Positions 1 through 8,680 of a stretch of 64,000 bases of DNA are shown piece by piece. Source of the stretch: CBDFJH01 sp965198095. Its GTDB lineage: Bacteria; Latescibacterota; UBA2968; GCA-2709665. The position numbers and the translations under genes are program-made. The stretch spans positions 1,364,001 through 1,428,000 of the forward strand of contig OZ240239.1 of the NCBI GenBank assembly GCA_965198095.1. The letters are read 5' to 3'. Below the pieces are notes generated by a model. The model saw only the letters and a list, made by a program, of their open reading frames with translations. It was not told the DNA's origin and made no database searches. Position 1 is the first letter of the stretch. Every line of letters begins with the position of its first letter.

Positions 1-324
1 ACGGAGCAGCAGGTGGCGCTTGCGGGTGATCGCCGACGTGGAAATCTCAAACACGCTGGCGGCATAGTCGACCCGCCGCGGCACGTCCGCTTGCGCTTCG
101 AGAACCAGATTCTGGGTCACGTGGGCCTTTCTGGGATCCAGGGCCACCCAGGAGAACACGCCGTGGATCTGCGGGGGGGTCAGCAGTGTTCCGTCTGGCA
201 ACTCACGCGACTGCAGGACCCAGATCCCTTCACACTTCGCCTGGATGTCCGAAAGAGGATCGCTGCATCCTGATCCGAGACAGACGGTTAGAAGTACTGC
301 CCCCAAATGAACGCCAGGTTTCAT
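1..324 (-). CDS. Lipoprotein-like protein, C-terminus cut by window edge
   Basis: The frame is open from an ATG at 322-324 to the window edge (108 codons, no stop). The product begins with a short basic start (MKPG), a hydrophobic stretch (AVLLTVCLGSG) and Cys20, which looks like a lipoprotein signal with a slightly weak lipobox (GSGC). After it comes a soluble part with CEGIWVLQSRELPDG and TPPQIHGVFSW, the pattern of small lipocalin-like or copper-resistance-type lipoproteins. I do not recognise a specific family. It is probably anchored to a membrane. It is transcribed leftward, the same way as the oxidoreductase at 426-1475, about 100 bases behind that gene's stop. Confidence 0.6.
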   Translation of the reverse strand, partial: MKPGVHLGAVLLTVCLGSGCSDPLSDIQAKCEGIWVLQSRELPDGTLLTPPQIHGVFSWVALDPRKAHVTQNLVLEAQADVPRRVDYAASVFEISTSAITRKRHLLLR

Positions 325-425
325 CCATCGCTCCTTCCTGAAAGATGAACCGAATGATCTTGCGATGGTATCGATTTGAGCCCGAACAGTCAAGCGAAAA
401 GTATCGACCCCGCCTGAAATCCGCA

Positions 426-1475
426 TCAGGGACGCCGCGCCTCGGATCGTGCGTGAATCGGTCGCCGCGACGTTTCCGATTCAGCAATTCTCTTCCTCTG
501 ATTCGCGTAGCAGGCCTCCAAACAGGCGTCCATGACCCAGGCTGTTCGGGCGCCGCTCTCCCCCGTGGACTCGCAGGTCCCATCACCCAAAAGATCGTCC
601 ACCACGGTCTGAATCAACGGCAGGTGCGCGTGCTCGGGATTCCGGAACTCGAAGACCTCCTCTTCCCGGTCCGGCAAGTTGACGGTAACGGCAGCGTCCG
701 AGAACACGGGACAGCGCAGCTCCCCCTCCGATCCGGTGAACGTGATTTGATCCTCGGCGTGATCGGCGTTGAAATTCCAGATGCCGGTTCCCACGGTCCC
801 CGATTGGAATTCGAATACAGCGGCCGTGACGTCCTCTGCCGCGTAGGCCCCGCCCGTATTCAACGAAAAGCCCCCGACCGCCGCGATCGGACCGAGCAGA
901 AAATCCAGCAGGTCCAGGCCGTGCGAGCCGAGATCCACGAAGAGCCCTCCGCCGGAGATGGAGGGGTCGAAGTGCCAGCTTCCGGCCTCGCTGCCGGAGG
1001 CCAGACGATTGTACTGAACGATATGTACCGAGCTCAACGTTCCCAGCGCTTGCGCCTGCAGAAGCGCCCGGACCCGCAGAAAGCGGGGCAGCGCTCGCCG
1101 GTAATACGCCACGAACAGGGGCAGGCCTTTTGCGCAAAAAGCCTCGACCATACGGCGGCAGGCTCCGTGATTCATTGCCATCGGTTTCTCGACCAGGCAC
1201 GGCTTTCCCGCCTCGGCAACCGCCAGGGCCAGGTCGCAGTGAGAAGAGGGGGGCGTGGCGACGTAGACGGCGTCAACATCCGGATCGGAGATCAGGTCTT
1301 CGGCACGGCTGTACCATCTCGGCACCCCGTGCCGCCGCGCATAGTCGGCCGCCCTGTCGGCATCCCGGCGCATCACGGCGACAAGCGAGGAACGTGTCGC
1401 CTTCTGAAACCCCGGGCCACTCTTCACCTCCGTGACGTTCCCACATCCCAGGATGCCCCATCGGATCTGATCCAT
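426..1475 (-). CDS. Gfo/Idh/MocA-family NAD(P)-dependent oxidoreductase
   Basis: This is a 349-residue dehydrogenase acting on a sugar, inositol or related polyol; the substrate cannot be read from sequence. The N-terminus carries the Rossmann motif GILGCGNV. Next come VYVATPPSSH and the family's catalytic EKP motif (LVEKPMAMN, about residue 95), and a C-terminal alpha/beta domain with DLGSHGLDLLDFL, whose D and H are the usual catalytic pair. The frame is open far upstream, but the start at 1475 is preceded by AGGGAGC and begins exactly at the conserved N-terminus MDQIRWGILG. The length matches the family. No sugar operon is attached here, although related sugar enzymes lie at 43-46 kb. Confidence 0.9.
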   Translation of the reverse strand: MDQIRWGILGCGNVTEVKSGPGFQKATRSSLVAVMRRDADRAADYARRHGVPRWYSRAEDLISDPDVDAVYVATPPSSHCDLALAVAEAGKPCLVEKPMAMNHGACRRMVEAFCAKGLPLFVAYYRRALPRFLRVRALLQAQALGTLSSVHIVQYNRLASGSEAGSWHFDPSISGGGLFVDLGSHGLDLLDFLLGPIAAVGGFSLNTGGAYAAEDVTAAVFEFQSGTVGTGIWNFNADHAEDQITFTGSEGELRCPVFSDAAVTVNLPDREEEVFEFRNPEHAHLPLIQTVVDDLLGDGTCESTGESGARTAWVMDACLEACYANQRKRIAESETSRRPIHARSEARRP

Positions 1476-1620
1476 CAATCGAGCTCCCTCTGAAGTAGCC
1501 CGAACAAGCTGCAATGGATCTGTGCCCCCGGTCAAGAGAAAAAGGGGATGGCGAAGCGGAAACAGCAGGATTGCGACGCGACCGGCTCGCTTTTTCCGGA
1601 ATGATGCGACAAAAAGGGTC

Positions 1621-1648
1621 TGGACTTGCGTCCAAGGCGCCTTATCTT
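1621..1648 (+). promoter_or_regulatory. Candidate promoter for the E2 gene
   Basis: TGGACT and TATCTT are separated by 16 bases and lie about 50 bases before the ATG at 1698. The -10 is good (5/6) and the -35 moderate. Inferred from consensus only. Confidence 0.35.
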
Positions 1649-1697
1649 TACTGCCTTCCCGGATGTCTGACACGAGACCCGAAAACAGGAACACGAC

Positions 1698-2873
1698 ATG
1701 GCGACCGTCGTCCGCATGCCCAAGCTCAGTTACCAGATGGACCAGGGTACGATCGTCCGATGGCACAAGGAGGAGGGCGATCCCGTCAACAAGGGCGAAG
1801 TTCTCCTCGAGTTGGAAACGGACAAAGCGATCTTCGAGTTTGAGAGCCCGGAGGCCGGGTTCGTTCGGAAGATTCTGGGTGCGCCCGACACCTCCATCCC
1901 GGTGCAGCAGGCCATCGCCGTTCTGACGGAGACTGCCGACGAGACCGTCGACCTGGATGCGCTGGACCTGAAGGCCCCGGCCGCGACGCCCGCTGCGGGG
2001 CCGTCCGCGCCCGCTCCTGCCGCACCTTCGCGCGCTGCCGGACCGCAACCCCGGAGAGGTGCGCCTCGAAGCTCACCCGCGAGCAGGCGCCTGGCCCGGG
2101 AGCTCGGCGTCGACCTGAGTCGCGTCACCGGGACCGGTCCGGGGGGGAGAATCGTCGAAGCGGATGTCAGGGCGGCGGCCGGCGCCCAAGCCGCCCAACC
2201 GGCGTCAGCGGGCGAACCGCTGAGCAGGAGAAACGCGGCCATCGCCAAGCGGATGGTCGAGAGCAAGACGACCATTCCGCACTTCTATGTCTCCGTGGAT
2301 CTGGACCTCACCGACACTGAGACCTGGCGCGCCGGCCTCGGCCAGGAAGGGAAGCCGACGCTCAGCGACATCCTGCTCAAGGCACTTGGCCTTTCTCTAC
2401 GCGAATTCCCGGATCTGAACGCCAGCTTTGAGCGTGATCGCATCGTGCGTCACTCAGACATCAACCCGGGCTTGGCCGTAGGACTGGACGAAGGCTTGCT
2501 CGTTCCCGTGTTCAGCCGGGTCGACCGGATGAGCTTGAAGCAGATCGCCGAGGAGCGGTCCTCAGCCATCAAGGCGGCACGCCAGGGGAAGATGCGCGCT
2601 TCCCACGCCGCGACCTTCACCCTCTCCAACCTGGGGATGTTCGGCGTTCGGGCCTTCTCCGCCATCATCACCCCCCCGGAAGCAGCCGCCCTTGCAGTCG
2701 GCACACTCGTTGACGAGCCACGCGTTGTCGACGGTGAAATACGGATTCGAAAGATCCTCACGGCCACCCTTTCCGCCGATCACCGGTTGGTCGACGGCCT
2801 CTATGCGGCACGGTTTCTCGCCGATCTCCGATCCCGCGTGGAGGATGAAGAGACCGTAAAGGCGTGGCTCTAG
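1698..2873 (+). CDS. Dihydrolipoamide acyltransferase (E2) of a 2-oxoacid dehydrogenase complex
   Basis: The 391-residue protein has the full E2 layout. A single lipoyl domain spans residues 1-77, with the lipoylated lysine in ETDKA (Lys43). An Ala/Pro-rich linker follows. A peripheral-subunit-binding domain (SSPASRRLARELGVD...VTGTGPGGRI) lies around 120-160. The catalytic acyltransferase domain ends in the motif DHRLVDG (His362, Asp366). The enzyme moves acyl groups from E1 to CoA in the cytoplasm; pyruvate is the most likely substrate but the acyl specificity is not readable. No E1 or E3 gene is next to it, so it is an orphan in this window. The start at 1698 gives the standard MATVVRMPKLS N-terminus. 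Confidence 0.93.
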   Translation: MATVVRMPKLSYQMDQGTIVRWHKEEGDPVNKGEVLLELETDKAIFEFESPEAGFVRKILGAPDTSIPVQQAIAVLTETADETVDLDALDLKAPAATPAAGPSAPAPAAPSRAAGPQPRRGAPRSSPASRRLARELGVDLSRVTGTGPGGRIVEADVRAAAGAQAAQPASAGEPLSRRNAAIAKRMVESKTTIPHFYVSVDLDLTDTETWRAGLGQEGKPTLSDILLKALGLSLREFPDLNASFERDRIVRHSDINPGLAVGLDEGLLVPVFSRVDRMSLKQIAEERSSAIKAARQGKMRASHAATFTLSNLGMFGVRAFSAIITPPEAAALAVGTLVDEPRVVDGEIRIRKILTATLSADHRLVDGLYAARFLADLRSRVEDEETVKAWL

Positions 2874-2924
2874 GATTCCGTCCTCGGGAAACGACCCGCC
2901 GCGAACCATCGCCCATTTCGGACG

Positions 2925-3245
2925 ATGGTCGAAGAACAGGCACAACATCGCCGGCGACTTGAAGAGTCGGTCACCAACTCCAATACGAAACTGGAAACAC
3001 GTGGTCAGATTCTTGGATTTGTGATCGCAATGACGGCTTTGATTGGAGGCGGTTACATCATGGCGTCCGGCCAATCCGTGTGGGGTGCTGCCGTGGCCAT
3101 TTCGGCGGTCGCTGGCTTGGCAGGTGTGTTTATCTGGAAATCACGTGAGCGCAAGCGCGAGCTCAAAGAGCAGCAGATGGGTGCCGAAACCATCGCCGGA
3201 CCCGTCGTCCCGCCTCCTCAACCGCCGCAGAAGCCCGAGCAGTAG
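2925..3245 (+). CDS. DUF2335-type small membrane protein, probably N-terminally truncated
   Basis: This 106-residue protein has two hydrophobic helices (about residues 29-48 and 52-72), then a basic, Pro-rich cytoplasmic tail ending PPPQPPQKPEQ. The start VEEQAQHRRRLEE and the short two-helix hairpin match the C-terminal half of the DUF2335 family. Those proteins usually have another 40-60 residues in front, so the N-terminus looks lost. The same frame runs back without frameshift to the TAG stop of the E2 gene at 2871-2873, consistent with a recombination joint. Its function is unknown. It sits just before the OLD-type ATPase. Confidence 0.6.
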   Translation: MVEEQAQHRRRLEESVTNSNTKLETRGQILGFVIAMTALIGGGYIMASGQSVWGAAVAISAVAGLAGVFIWKSRERKRELKEQQMGAETIAGPVVPPPQPPQKPEQ

Positions 3246-3362
3246 TTCGGAGTTTTCCGGGAACGACCATTTCACCATCGGCGGCAAGTACAGCCTCGCA
3301 GCGACTTGCCATGTCGCGTCCGACGACACTTCGCACCCTTCTGACGAACTGGATTCCCGCAG

Positions 3363-5105
3363 ATGCTGACCAAACTCACCATCCGCAACTTCAAGCGTTT
3401 CGATACGGCTGAGATCGAGCTCGGGAGTCCCGTCGTCTTCATCGGTCCGAACAACTCCGGGAAGACCTCGGCCATGCAGGCGCTGGCGCTCTGGGACATC
3501 GGCCTCAAGCGCTGGAACGAGAAGCGGTCCGGGAAGAGCACGCCCGAGAAGCGCCCAGGCGTCACGGTCAACCGCCGTGACCTCGTGGCCATTCCGATTC
3601 CTGACGCGAACCTTCTGTGGCGCGGACTGCACGTGCGGGACGTGCGCAAGGTCGATGGAAGGCAACGCACCAGCAACATCCGCATCGACATCACCGTCGA
3701 CGGCGTGACCAGGGACCGGCACTGGACCTGCGGGCTGGAGTTCGACTACGCCAACGACGAGTCCTTCTACTGCCGGCCGCTTCGTCTTTCAGATAGCAAG
3801 ACCCCCGACCGCATGCCGGTCCCTGATGAAGCGGGAACGACCCGGATCGCCTTCCTGCCGCCAATGTCCGGGCTTGCCGCCACAGAGACGCGTCTCGATG
3901 AGGGCGCCGTCAACGTACGGATCGGAGAGGGACGCACCGCGGAAGTGTTGCGCAACCTCTGCTTTCGGATTCACGAAGAGGACGCATCACAGTGGGACGG
4001 GCTCGTCAAGCAGATCAAACGCCTGTTCGGGTCCGAGCTCCGTCCGCCGCGCTACATCGCCGAACGCGGCGAGATCACGATGACCTACCGCGAGCATGGC
4101 GCTGAGCTCGACCTGTCGTCAGCCGGACGGGGTTTGCAGCAGACCCTGCTCCTTCTGGCGTACATGTACGCGAACCCGGGCACCGTCCTGCTCCTGGACG
4201 AACCGGACGCGCACCTGGAGATTCTCCGCCAGCGCCAGATCTACCGCCTGCTCACCGACGTGGCGCGAGAGAGCGGCAGTCAGATCATTGCCGCCAGTCA
4301 CTCCGAAGTGCTGCTCAACGAGGCTGCGGGCCGGGACCTGGTCGTCGCCTTCGTCGGCCGGCCGCACCGCATCGATGACAGCAGGAATCAGGTCCTGAAG
4401 GCGCTCAACGAGATCGGGTTCGACCAGTACTATCAGGCCGAACAGACCGGCTGGGTGCTCTACCTGGAGGGTTCGACGGATCTGTCGATACTGCAGGCCT
4501 TTGCCAGGCGACTGGGACACGAACGCGCGGTCCAGGCGCTTGAGCGGCCATTCGTGCATTACGTCGGAAACCGGCCCACGGCGGTCCAGAACCACTACCA
4601 CGGCCTGCGGGAGGCCCTCCCCAAGCTTCGCGGGGTCGCCCTCTTCGATCGCCTTGAATCGGAGGCACTCGACATCGCCCCGGTCGAGCGCCTGATCTGG
4701 AAGCGTCGGGAAATCGAGAACTACATCTGCTCGCCGGCCACGCTGGAGGCATACGCGACGGCGTCAGCGCAGGACGCCGCGCCTGGACCGCTCTTCACGG
4801 AAGCTGAAGTCGAGAAGCGCCTGGACGTGATGCGCGAAGCCATCGCGGAAATCGAGTCGGCGCTGAAGGCACTGCGTAAGGGATCTCCTTGGAGCGCCGA
4901 CATCAAGGCGAGCGACGAGTTTCTGGTCCCGCTCTTCGAAGCCTATTTCCAGAAGCTCGGCCTGCCGAACCTGATGGCCAAGAAGAAGTTCTACGAACTG
5001 GCCGACTACGTCCCCGACAGCGAGATCGATCCCGAGATTCGCGAGAAACTGGACGCGATCGTGCAGGTCGCGGACAGTGCGACGCCCGTGGGAGACCGGG
5101 ATTGA
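3363..5105 (+). CDS. OLD-family-like AAA ATPase with C-terminal TOPRIM domain
   Basis: The 580-residue protein has an SMC/ABC-type ATPase half with Walker A GPNNSGKT (residues 28-35), signature SSAGRGLQQ and Walker B LLLDEPDAHLE (about 276-286), followed by the switch His in ASHSEVL. The second half from about residue 360 is TOPRIM-like: LYLEGSTDLSIL holds the first acidic residue, and VALFDRLE is where a DxD motif is expected. Relatives are ATP-dependent endonucleases used in anti-phage defence (OLD, GajA of Gabija). No UvrD-like GajB partner follows; instead a fragment of a second ATPase starts at its stop codon. A defence role is inferred from family and context. Confidence 0.78.
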   Translation: MLTKLTIRNFKRFDTAEIELGSPVVFIGPNNSGKTSAMQALALWDIGLKRWNEKRSGKSTPEKRPGVTVNRRDLVAIPIPDANLLWRGLHVRDVRKVDGRQRTSNIRIDITVDGVTRDRHWTCGLEFDYANDESFYCRPLRLSDSKTPDRMPVPDEAGTTRIAFLPPMSGLAATETRLDEGAVNVRIGEGRTAEVLRNLCFRIHEEDASQWDGLVKQIKRLFGSELRPPRYIAERGEITMTYREHGAELDLSSAGRGLQQTLLLLAYMYANPGTVLLLDEPDAHLEILRQRQIYRLLTDVARESGSQIIAASHSEVLLNEAAGRDLVVAFVGRPHRIDDSRNQVLKALNEIGFDQYYQAEQTGWVLYLEGSTDLSILQAFARRLGHERAVQALERPFVHYVGNRPTAVQNHYHGLREALPKLRGVALFDRLESEALDIAPVERLIWKRREIENYICSPATLEAYATASAQDAAPGPLFTEAEVEKRLDVMREAIAEIESALKALRKGSPWSADIKASDEFLVPLFEAYFQKLGLPNLMAKKKFYELADYVPDSEIDPEIREKLDAIVQVADSATPVGDRD

Positions 5106-5320
5106 TCCTCGACGCTCCGCGCGTCGCCAACTTCAAGGCCTTAGCAACCGCCCCGCAGGCGCCGCTACGGCCGGTCACGCCGAGCTACGGCGCCAACAGC
5201 GCCGGAAAATCGAGCGTGTTGAACGCGCTGGCGCTCGTACGTCCAATTCCGCTCGCCTTGGCTCAGCGGCTTCGCCCGGCTCATCTTCGCCGGTCCCATG
5301 GTCTTGCGCTCCAAGTATGA
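5102..5320 (+). pseudogene. Stump of a second SMC-like ATPase gene
   Basis: A frame starting with TTG at 5102 overlaps the stop of the previous gene (TTGA), the classic coupling of a two-gene operon. It begins LILDAPRVANFKALA and contains the Walker A YGANSAGKSSVLNALAL, as expected for the N-terminus of an AAA_15/AAA_21-type ATPase. After about 50 residues the similarity fades and the frame stops at 5320, just before the ftsZ terminator. Everything from the ATPase core onward is missing. I read it as the remaining 5' end of the partner gene of the OLD-like protein. Confidence 0.65.
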
Positions 5321-5343
5321 TTTCCTTACTTCAGCACATGAAA

Positions 5344-5370
5344 GAAGGGGCGAGGTATCCTCGCCCCTTC
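5344..5370 (-). terminator. Terminator after ftsZ
   Basis: A perfect 12-bp stem GAAGGGGCGAGG/CCTCGCCCCTTC with loop TAT, 28 bases past the ftsZ stop. The T-run is short in the ftsZ direction (TTTC). On the other strand AATTTTT follows at a distance, so it may serve both directions. Confidence 0.75.
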
Positions 5371-5398
5371 GTCCTTCTGAAATTTTTCGCGTCGGAAG

Positions 5399-6556
5399 CT
5401 ACGTCTTCTGCACCCGTCTCCGAAGAAACGTGGGATACTCCAGCTCGTCGAGCGAGATATTTTCCATCACGTTCTCCTCTCTTTTCAACACTCGTTCCTG
5501 CTTGTTCCTGGCCTGCCGCATGAACGTGGGAATCTCCCTGCCCAACCCTGAATGCACTTCCTCTGTCGCCGCGGCAGCAGATTCCGTGCTCCCGTTCATT
5601 ATCGAAAACCCGGTCGCAATCACCGTCACACGCAGCTCGTCTCCAAGGCCGTCGTTCAGCACGGTGCCCCAGATGACGTTCGCATCTTCGCCCGCCGCAT
5701 CGGTGACGACCGAGACCGCCTCGGTGACTTCAAACAGCTTGAGATCGCTCCCGGCCGAGATGTTGACCAGAACGCCCCGCGCCCCTTCAATCGACACCTC
5801 TTCCAGCAAAGGACTCCGAATCGCCTTCACGGCGGCATCGACGGCTCGAGTTTCACCTTCCGCCGAGCCGGTGCCCATCAACGCGTCGCCTCCCTCCAGC
5901 ATCACCGTCCTCACGTCGCTAAAGTCCAGATTGATCTCTCCAGGAACCGTAATCAGGTCGGAGATGCCTCGCGTCGCCTGAAGCAGAACGTCGTCGGCCA
6001 TTCGAAATGCGTCCCGCAAAGTCGTTTCCCTGGAGCTCACGTCAAGCAGGCGCTGGTTCGGAATGACAATCAGGGTGTCTACTCTCTCTTTGAGTTCCGC
6101 GATGCCGGCTTCCGCATTTCGCGTCCTCGGAATGCCTTCCATGGCGAACGGTTTCGTCACGATCCCCACGGTCAAGGCCCCGGCATCGCGCGCGATGCTT
6201 GCGATCGTCGGTGCCGCGCCCGTTCCCGTGCCCCCGCCCATGCCCGCAGTCACGAACACCACGTCCGACCCTGCCAGAATCTCGGAAACTTTCTCGCGAT
6301 CTTCTTCTATGGCCCGAGCCCCCACCTCGGGATTCGCTCCGGCTCCGAGCCCCCTGGTCACGTTCTGACCAATCTGAATCCGCCGTGACGCCCTCGACAG
6401 CTCCAGGTCTTGCACGTCCGTATTCATGGCGATGAATTCCACGCCCCGCAGGTCAGCTTCAATCATGCGGTTGATCGCATTTCCTCCCGCTCCTCCAACG
6501 CCGACCACGCGCATCTTGGCCTGGCTGTCGGTATCCACAATCGAAAAAGTAACCAC
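5399..6556 (-). CDS. ftsZ: Cell division GTPase FtsZ
   Basis: FtsZ is the tubulin-like GTPase that forms the cytokinetic ring. The 385-residue product has the nucleotide-binding start VVGVGGAGGNAINRM, the tubulin signature GGGTGTG at about residues 107-113, and the T7-loop region with NLDFSDVRTVM. The C-terminal linker is short, and the conserved tail YPTFLRRR, which docks FtsA and other partners, sits almost at the end. It is the last gene of the dcw cluster, 22 bases after ftsA, with a terminator behind it. Confidence 0.98.
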   Translation of the reverse strand: MVTFSIVDTDSQAKMRVVGVGGAGGNAINRMIEADLRGVEFIAMNTDVQDLELSRASRRIQIGQNVTRGLGAGANPEVGARAIEEDREKVSEILAGSDVVFVTAGMGGGTGTGAAPTIASIARDAGALTVGIVTKPFAMEGIPRTRNAEAGIAELKERVDTLIVIPNQRLLDVSSRETTLRDAFRMADDVLLQATRGISDLITVPGEINLDFSDVRTVMLEGGDALMGTGSAEGETRAVDAAVKAIRSPLLEEVSIEGARGVLVNISAGSDLKLFEVTEAVSVVTDAAGEDANVIWGTVLNDGLGDELRVTVIATGFSIMNGSTESAAAATEEVHSGLGREIPTFMRQARNKQERVLKREENVMENISLDELEYPTFLRRRVQKT

Positions 6557-6578
6557 GTAACACCTCCCTCGTGCGAGA

Positions 6579-7808
6579 TTAGAAGAAATCCTTGACCCAG
6601 CTCTTCATCCGCCCAAAGATCGAGTCGAAAAGGTCGTCGTCGCCGACGGGTATAAACTCCTTTCGGTTTTGCGCGCCAAACAGGACCAGTCCGACACCCG
6701 TCGCGTAGATCGGCTGGGTAACCGTGTCCACGAGACCGCTCGTCCCACGAGGCGTGCCCAGGCTCACCGGCATACCGAAGACCTCTTCCGCAAGCTCTAC
6801 ACATCCCTCGAGCATCGCGCCGCCACCCGTAATGACGATCCCCGCCGCCAACAGGTCGGAATAGTCCGTCCTGCGGATCTCGCGATGGACCAGCGTGAAT
6901 ATCTCCTCCATCCTTGCTTCGATAATGCCCGCAAGCTCGGCTCTGAACACGCGGTAAGACGGGCGTCCCGCAAGGCCCGGAATCTCAATCTCCTCTCCTT
7001 TGCTCACGAGCGATCTCAGCGCACAGCCGTGCCTCCGCTTGATCTTTTCGGCCTGCTTCCAGGGCGTGCGGAGTCCGATCGAGATATCGTGCGTGACGTT
7101 CTGCCCGCCCAGGCCGATGACCGCCGTGTGACTCACGCTTCCATCATAGAAAACGGCCAGGTCCGTGGTACCTCCACCCACGTCGACCAAGGCGACGCCC
7201 ATCTCTTCTTCCTCGGGGCTCAGCGCGGCGTGGGCCGCAGCAATCGGTTCCAGTACCAGGTCCAGAACTTCCACACCGGCTCGCCGAATGCTTTTACAAA
7301 TATTCTGTGCGGATGTAACCGCCCCCGTGACCATGTGCACGTCCGCTTCAAGACGCACGCCCGACATGCCGATCGGATCCCTGATCCCAGGCTGGTCGTC
7401 TACGACGAATGACTGGGGCAGCACGTGGATGATCTCGCGATCCATCGGAATGGATACCGTCTTTGCCGCCTCGATCACCCGTGACTGGTCCTGTCTGTTG
7501 ATCTCGTTTTCGGGCCCGGATACGGCGATGACGCCGCGGCTGTTGAAGCTGCGGATATGATCTCCGGCAATCCCGGCGTAGACGGCGGCCACCTTTGTGC
7601 CAGACATCTGTTCCGCCTCGCCGATGGCTCGCTGAATCGACCCGACTGTCTTTTCAACGTTTACGACAACGCCCCGTTTGAGTCCCTCTGAAGGGCTGGA
7701 ACCGACGCCCGTGATCTTCACGTGTCCGTTGTCGCCGCGATCAGCCACGATCGCGCGAATCGTCGTGGTCCCGATGTCGAGTCCAACAGCCCGATCGCCT
7801 TTGACCAT
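6579..7808 (-). CDS. ftsA: Cell division protein FtsA
   Basis: This actin-like ATPase tethers FtsZ to the membrane. The 409-residue protein has the actin phosphate loop VGLDIGTTTIRAIV near the N-terminus, a SHS2 (1C) domain, the second phosphate motif ALVDVGGGTTDLAVF (about residue 205) and the adenosine motif GIVITGGGAML. The C-terminus ends with a short amphipathic segment (FGRMKSWVKDFF), which fits the membrane-targeting helix. It lies between ftsQ and ftsZ in standard order. Confidence 0.97.
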   Translation of the reverse strand: MVKGDRAVGLDIGTTTIRAIVADRGDNGHVKITGVGSSPSEGLKRGVVVNVEKTVGSIQRAIGEAEQMSGTKVAAVYAGIAGDHIRSFNSRGVIAVSGPENEINRQDQSRVIEAAKTVSIPMDREIIHVLPQSFVVDDQPGIRDPIGMSGVRLEADVHMVTGAVTSAQNICKSIRRAGVEVLDLVLEPIAAAHAALSPEEEEMGVALVDVGGGTTDLAVFYDGSVSHTAVIGLGGQNVTHDISIGLRTPWKQAEKIKRRHGCALRSLVSKGEEIEIPGLAGRPSYRVFRAELAGIIEARMEEIFTLVHREIRRTDYSDLLAAGIVITGGGAMLEGCVELAEEVFGMPVSLGTPRGTSGLVDTVTQPIYATGVGLVLFGAQNRKEFIPVGDDDLFDSIFGRMKSWVKDFF

Positions 7809-7835
7809 CGTCTCTTCCTTTCCCTCACCGGCTTC

Positions 7836-8678
7836 TTATCGGTTCCGAACAACCACCTGATTTCGGAATCGAAGATCGACATACTCCGGATGTTCGCTCG
7901 ATATGCGCTCGGCATTCAAGTAGGCCGTAAGGTTTCGAACTTGCGCGTCCGCATCTTCCAGTCGCATCCGCAACTCCAATCCGTCTCCCACGGTAAAGAC
8001 ACGTGCCTCCGAGGGAGCGTCGACGTGGATCTCCGATATCTCATCCAGGAAGGCAGGCTCGGCAGCTTCAATCTCCTTCAAGAACGCCGCCAGCCGTTTC
8101 AGCACCTGCGTCTGCTCAGCTTTTGGACTTGCCGTCACGCCGGTAATCGTAGGCAGGTCCAGAGGAACCTGAGGCAGGGGAAAGGTGACCGCCTCCTCGT
8201 CGATCCCCAGCAACCCTTCGGGTGTCGATATCAAACCGAGGGGACGCCGCTCTGCGATCCAAATCTCCAGCCCCACGGGCGGTCTCCTCATCAGCAGGGC
8301 CTCCCGAATCATGGGATGAGACGCCAGCGCTTTGGCGGCGGCCGAAAGGTCTGTCTCGAAAAGGTTTCCACCCGTCCGCAGTCCGGACTGTTGCACGACT
8401 TCCTTGCGTGTGAGCAGCCAATTTCCCTCAACAGAGATTTGTTTCAGGCTGAACAGCTCCGATTGCGTCAGCGCCGGATAGGTATTCTGGATGCCAACGG
8501 CAAACAGCGGATAGGCATTCTGGACGCCCACGGCAAACAGACCGATTAAAGCGAAGACAAACATCCATCTGAGAATCGGAACCGGCTTTCGATCTCTCCG
8601 GCGCTCCCTGCGCCCCGAGAGCAGGGTCTTATTTTCGAAACGGGGTGCGCTGCGACGCATGTCTGCTCCTTGCGACAA
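7836..8678 (-). CDS. ftsQ: Cell division protein FtsQ (POTRA domain)
   Basis: This 280-residue bitopic membrane protein has a basic cytoplasmic head (residues 1-35, RRERRRDRKP), one transmembrane helix (about 37-55), then a POTRA-type periplasmic domain starting FSLKQISVEGNWLLTRKEVV, and the FtsQ beta domain. FtsQ bridges FtsL/FtsB and the early divisome. An 11-residue tandem duplication follows the membrane helix (see the repeat at 8476-8541). It overlaps nothing and lies 2 bases downstream of murB, in an operon with murB and ftsA. Confidence 0.88.
   Translation of the reverse strand: MSQGADMRRSAPRFENKTLLSGRRERRRDRKPVPILRWMFVFALIGLFAVGVQNAYPLFAVGIQNTYPALTQSELFSLKQISVEGNWLLTRKEVVQQSGLRTGGNLFETDLSAAAKALASHPMIREALLMRRPPVGLEIWIAERRPLGLISTPEGLLGIDEEAVTFPLPQVPLDLPTITGVTASPKAEQTQVLKRLAAFLKEIEAAEPAFLDEISEIHVDAPSEARVFTVGDGLELRMRLEDADAQVRNLTAYLNAERISSEHPEYVDLRFRNQVVVRNR
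8476..8541 (-). repeat. 33-bp tandem duplication inside ftsQ
   Basis: Two adjacent 33-base copies (8476-8508 and 8509-8541) differ at only a few bases. They encode consecutive VGVQNAYPLFA and VGIQNTYPALT at the outer end of the FtsQ membrane helix. The frame is kept. Confidence 0.8.
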
Positions 8679-8680
8679 AA

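Noticed and set aside
345..1493. Plus-strand open frame of 382 codons
   Set aside because: It is the complement of the Gfo/Idh/MocA gene, whose motifs are clear.
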